Source: Candidatus Heimdallarchaeota archaeon
GTDB taxonomy: Archaea; Asgardarchaeota; Heimdallarchaeia; Heimdallarchaeales; Heimdallarchaeaceae
NCBI GenBank assembly: GCA_016839875.1
Contig: JAEOTK010000402.1
Span: 1-5,869, forward strand
DNA length: 5,869 bases
Direction: 5' to 3'
Shown here: piece after piece, positions 5,471 to 5,869 of the stretch
Position numbering within the stretch: position 1 is the stretch's first letter
Layout: each line of letters begins with the position of its first letter
The notes under the pieces: model-generated
Seen by the model: the letters and a program-made list of their open reading frames with translations, nothing else
Database searches by the model: none
Told to the model about the DNA's origin: nothing
Program-made: the position numbers and the translations under genes

Positions 5471-5869
5471 ATGAAGGCTCTGATAATTTATTTTAGTACC
5501 TTAGGAAGAACAAAGAAAACTGCAGAAGCTATTGGTCAGTCCTTAGCAAATTTTCAAGTTGATTACTTTGGAATTGAATTGATAGGACGTTTTGGAGAAA
5601 AAGTAAGTACACTTTCACAGCATGATAAAGGTAATTTTTCAAAAATTGAAAAAAAGCTTCAAAAGCTTGAAGAAATCAAATTAGATTATGATCTAGTTAT
5701 TTTTGGTATGCCTACATATGGAGATTTACCTCCAAGTGCGTTTTATGAAATCGTAAGGAGATTGGATATCAAAGGGCAGAAAGTAATTATTTTTGATACT
5801 TGTAGTATTACTGGAGTTAAAACTCTGGAACTCATGAAAAAAGCAATTGAGGAAGCAGGAGCAATAATT
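5471..5869 (+). CDS. Flavodoxin family protein, N-terminal part (cut by right edge)
   Basis: The frame is open for 133 codons from ATG at 5471 to the window end, with no stop; flavodoxins usually run about 140-180 residues, so most of the domain is present. KALIIYFSTLGRTKKTAEAI (2-21) holds the FMN phosphate loop S9-T-L-G-R-T14. DLVIFGMPTYGDLPP (74-88) supplies the second FMN loop with PTYG at 81-84, where the Tyr can stack on the flavin, and KVIIFDTCSITG (104-115) the third. The order matches the alpha/beta flavodoxin fold: a cytoplasmic one-electron carrier or an FMN-dependent reductase of the same fold. A TGA directly before the ATG rules out an upstream start. The nearby flavin reductase and TIGR04076 proteins suggest a shared redox role, by inference. 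A helix-rich insert (about 45-70, KLQKLEE) separates strands 2 and 3. Confidence 0.87.
   Translation, partial: MKALIIYFSTLGRTKKTAEAIGQSLANFQVDYFGIELIGRFGEKVSTLSQHDKGNFSKIEKKLQKLEEIKLDYDLVIFGMPTYGDLPPSAFYEIVRRLDIKGQKVIIFDTCSITGVKTLELMKKAIEEAGAII

Noticed and set aside
5657..5672. Inverted repeat CTTCAA-AAGC-TTGAAG with two AAGCTT copies
   Set aside because: It sits inside the flavodoxin frame and comes from codons for the repetitive helix KLQKLEE; no regulatory context.
1..5869. CRISPR arrays, tRNA/rRNA genes, insertion sequences, toxin-antitoxin or defence genes
   Set aside because: No regularly spaced repeats, cloverleaf-like sequence, transposase or flanking inverted repeats were seen on reading both strands; every long frame belongs to a metabolic, transport, surface or redox family.

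Overview
This AT-rich window (roughly two-thirds A+T by eye) looks like a piece of an archaeal chromosome. Evidence: archaeal-type TATA boxes about 25-30 nt from several start codons, which suggests leaderless or nearly leaderless transcripts; other genes with GG-rich Shine-Dalgarno sites; T-run terminators; and a surface protein with an N-terminal anchor and eight N-glycosylation sequons. The gene mix (GPH-type transporter, CBM9-like anchored protein, tandem TIGR04076 proteins, flavodoxin, flavoredoxin-type flavin reductase) would suit an Asgard-like or other anaerobic archaeon. That placement is inference; no marker gene in the window decides it.

Layout. (1) 1-212, minus: 5' part of an aspartate/glutamate racemase-family gene cut by the left edge, divergent from (2) 313-1083, plus: an alpha/beta hydrolase with a complete Ser-Asp-His triad and a TTG start. 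(3) 1089-2483, minus: a 12-TM MFS transporter of the glycoside-pentoside-hexuronide:cation symporter type, converging on the hydrolase with a 5-bp gap. (4) 2618-4006, plus: a membrane-anchored, acidic extracellular protein starting with a CBM9-like segment, sharing a 134-bp divergent promoter region with the transporter. (5) 4051-4623, minus: a flavin reductase-like split-barrel protein, separated from gene 4 by a 44-bp convergent gap with a T6A6 bidirectional terminator. (6, 7) 4788-5096 and 5105-5419, plus: two tandem TIGR04076-family proteins, 8 bp apart. (8) 5471-5869, plus: a flavodoxin-family gene cut by the right edge.

Two functional themes can be suggested. The left-centre pair (surface carbohydrate-binding-like protein plus GPH transporter) fits capture and uptake of a glycoside or oligosaccharide. 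The right part (flavin reductase, two Cys-containing TIGR04076 proteins, flavodoxin) fits a small flavin/thiol redox neighbourhood. Short perfect palindromes sit in both divergent promoter regions and are candidate operators. No RNA genes, CRISPR arrays, insertion sequences or tRNA-like structures were seen, and no stretch over 300 bases lacks a gene.
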